Shown: positions 62,977 through 64,000 of the stretch, one piece after another
Position numbering within the stretch: the first letter of the stretch is position 1
How the letters are laid out: every line of letters starts with the position of its first letter
Origin: Ooceraea biroi
Lineage: Eukaryota > Arthropoda > Insecta > Hymenoptera > Formicidae
DNA: 64,000 nucleotides
NCBI RefSeq assembly: GCF_003672135.1
Contig: NC_039519.1
Location: 4,588,001 to 4,652,000 of the forward strand
Direction of reading: 5' to 3'
The notes under the pieces: model-generated
Database searches by the model: none
What the model saw: the letters and a program-made list of their open reading frames with translations, nothing else
Told to the model about the DNA's origin: nothing
Program-made: the position numbers and the translations under genes

Positions 62977-64000
62977 CAGGGTGTCTGACATAAGGCGAAA
63001 AATCTCTCGCCCACAGGTAGATCTCGTGAAACTGAATTAAAAAGTCCTGTACCATTTTGCAAACAACCGCGTAAAATCTCGAGTAATTAAGTAAAGAAAG
63101 TTCGCTAATTCAGCGGACGCGATCAGCTGCGAGGGAAGGAGGCATGAATGACGTAAAAACACGGCTAGCCGCGCGCGCGCGAGCGTATTTCGAAGAACGC
63201 GATAATCAGCGAGTGTCGGATTACAGCGGCAGGCGAGACGACGCTTCTAACAAGTAACACTACCCAAGTGTCACACGCCGATTTTGATAAGCTTTGAATA
63301 TGTTGTCTAGGTCAAAATATGAGATACATATTTTTTTATATCGGCCCGTTTTGCCATTAAGGGGGTGAAACACCCTCTTGAAAAAAATCGGGTTTTATAT
63401 TTCTTAGCGAATACCGTCGAAACAATAAAACATATAAGAAAAAGTTTCAAGTAAAAGTTTTATGGATTCTAATGTACTTTATAACAGTGCAATCAGATTT
63501 TTCGAAAATGTCATATTTTTCGAAATTCCTTTCCCCCTCCACAATTTTTGAAAATTTTAAAATTGATCTTTCAGCAAAACTTCAAGCATATTTAACGACA
63601 ATTCAACCATATATGATAAGGTCATATTCTGAAAACGCATTTTTCAAAAATAAGCTAAAAGTACCTCTATATCGCTACATACGCGCCCCGTCCGTATTCT
63701 CATATTTAATACGCTAGTTACTCCTGGCAAGTTTTTTCGCACAGAGATAACAATGAAGTCGGGGGATTACTTTTAATTAACAAAATAAGTCAGGTTCTCG
63801 CCCTCTGCCGGACCCAGAAATGGTCAACGTAGAGCTGACAAGAAAATTTTACTTTTTTTATTTTTTTCAATATTTCTAAATTTGTTTGTTTTTTTCTCTA
63901 TAATTGCATATATACTAACATTTCTTATAAATTAACATATATTTGTGTGTGTTTTTGAAAAATGCGTTTTCAGAATATGACCCTATCATATATGGTTGAA
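62977..64000. mobile_element. Large palindromic element cut by the right window edge
   Basis: It starts CAGGGTGTCTGACATAAGG after TATA. The last 49 or so bases of the window are the reverse complement of about 63602-63650 (CAACCATATATGAT...TTTTTCAAAAA) with one difference. The axis of symmetry is therefore near 63800. The GC-rich stretch at 63120-63250 belongs to the left arm. If the palindrome is complete, the other arm ends near 64625. The only notable ORF (63472-63717) is probably non-coding. Confidence 0.7.

Noticed and set aside
1..64000. tRNA, rRNA and CRISPR arrays
   Set aside because: No B-box/T-arm pattern with a matching acceptor stem, no rRNA-like sequence, and no spaced short direct repeats were found by eye; a covariance-model scan was not possible.

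Overview
This window is animal nuclear DNA, most likely from a hymenopteran insect and probably an ant. It is strongly AT-rich, its genes have GT/AG introns, and it carries mariner elements and several families of terminal-inverted-repeat (TIR) elements, three of them ending in CAGGGTGTC. No bacterial feature, CRISPR array or clear tRNA/rRNA gene was found by eye. The order level is an inference from gene style and repeat types.

Four protein-coding genes can be assembled exon by exon. (1) 17665-19502 (+): a 315-residue ELOVL very-long-chain fatty acid elongase in six coding exons, with the HxxHH box and a C-terminal KKxx ER signal. (2) 22348-25144 (-): a short, insect-type CC2D2A, a ciliary transition-zone protein, in three exons. 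It is preceded by a perfect RFX X-box, a near-perfect second X-box and a TATCGATA motif. (3) 34058-47046 (-): a caudal-class homeobox gene in three exons (about 635 residues). It has a glutamine-rich N-terminal exon, a YEWM hexapeptide-like motif and a homeodomain with one extra residue in the helix 1-helix 2 loop. (4) 57955-60494 (+): a 311-residue single-pass membrane protein of unrecognised family in five exons.

Mobile DNA shapes much of the rest. A palindrome-of-palindromes foldback element lies at 881-2131. A 761-bp TIR element sits in caudal intron 2, 57 bp from the homeobox exon. Intron 1 of the membrane-protein gene is almost entirely one TIR element nested inside another. A tandem mariner array at 52154-55473 has junctions and variants that let its history be read: self-insertion, then unequal crossing-over. 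A large element runs off the right edge. Smaller MITE-like hairpins and a degenerate hammerhead-like Penelope fragment are scattered between.

The long AT-rich stretches between genes (about 2.1-14 kb, 20-22 kb, 25.5-34 kb, 48-52 kb, 55.5-57.9 kb and 60.8-63 kb) hold no convincing coding sequence. A few GC-rich islands may be promoters, 5' exons or enhancers. One of these, at 38594-38689 inside caudal intron 1 on the opposite strand, has a well-spaced TATA box, initiator and 5' splice site.
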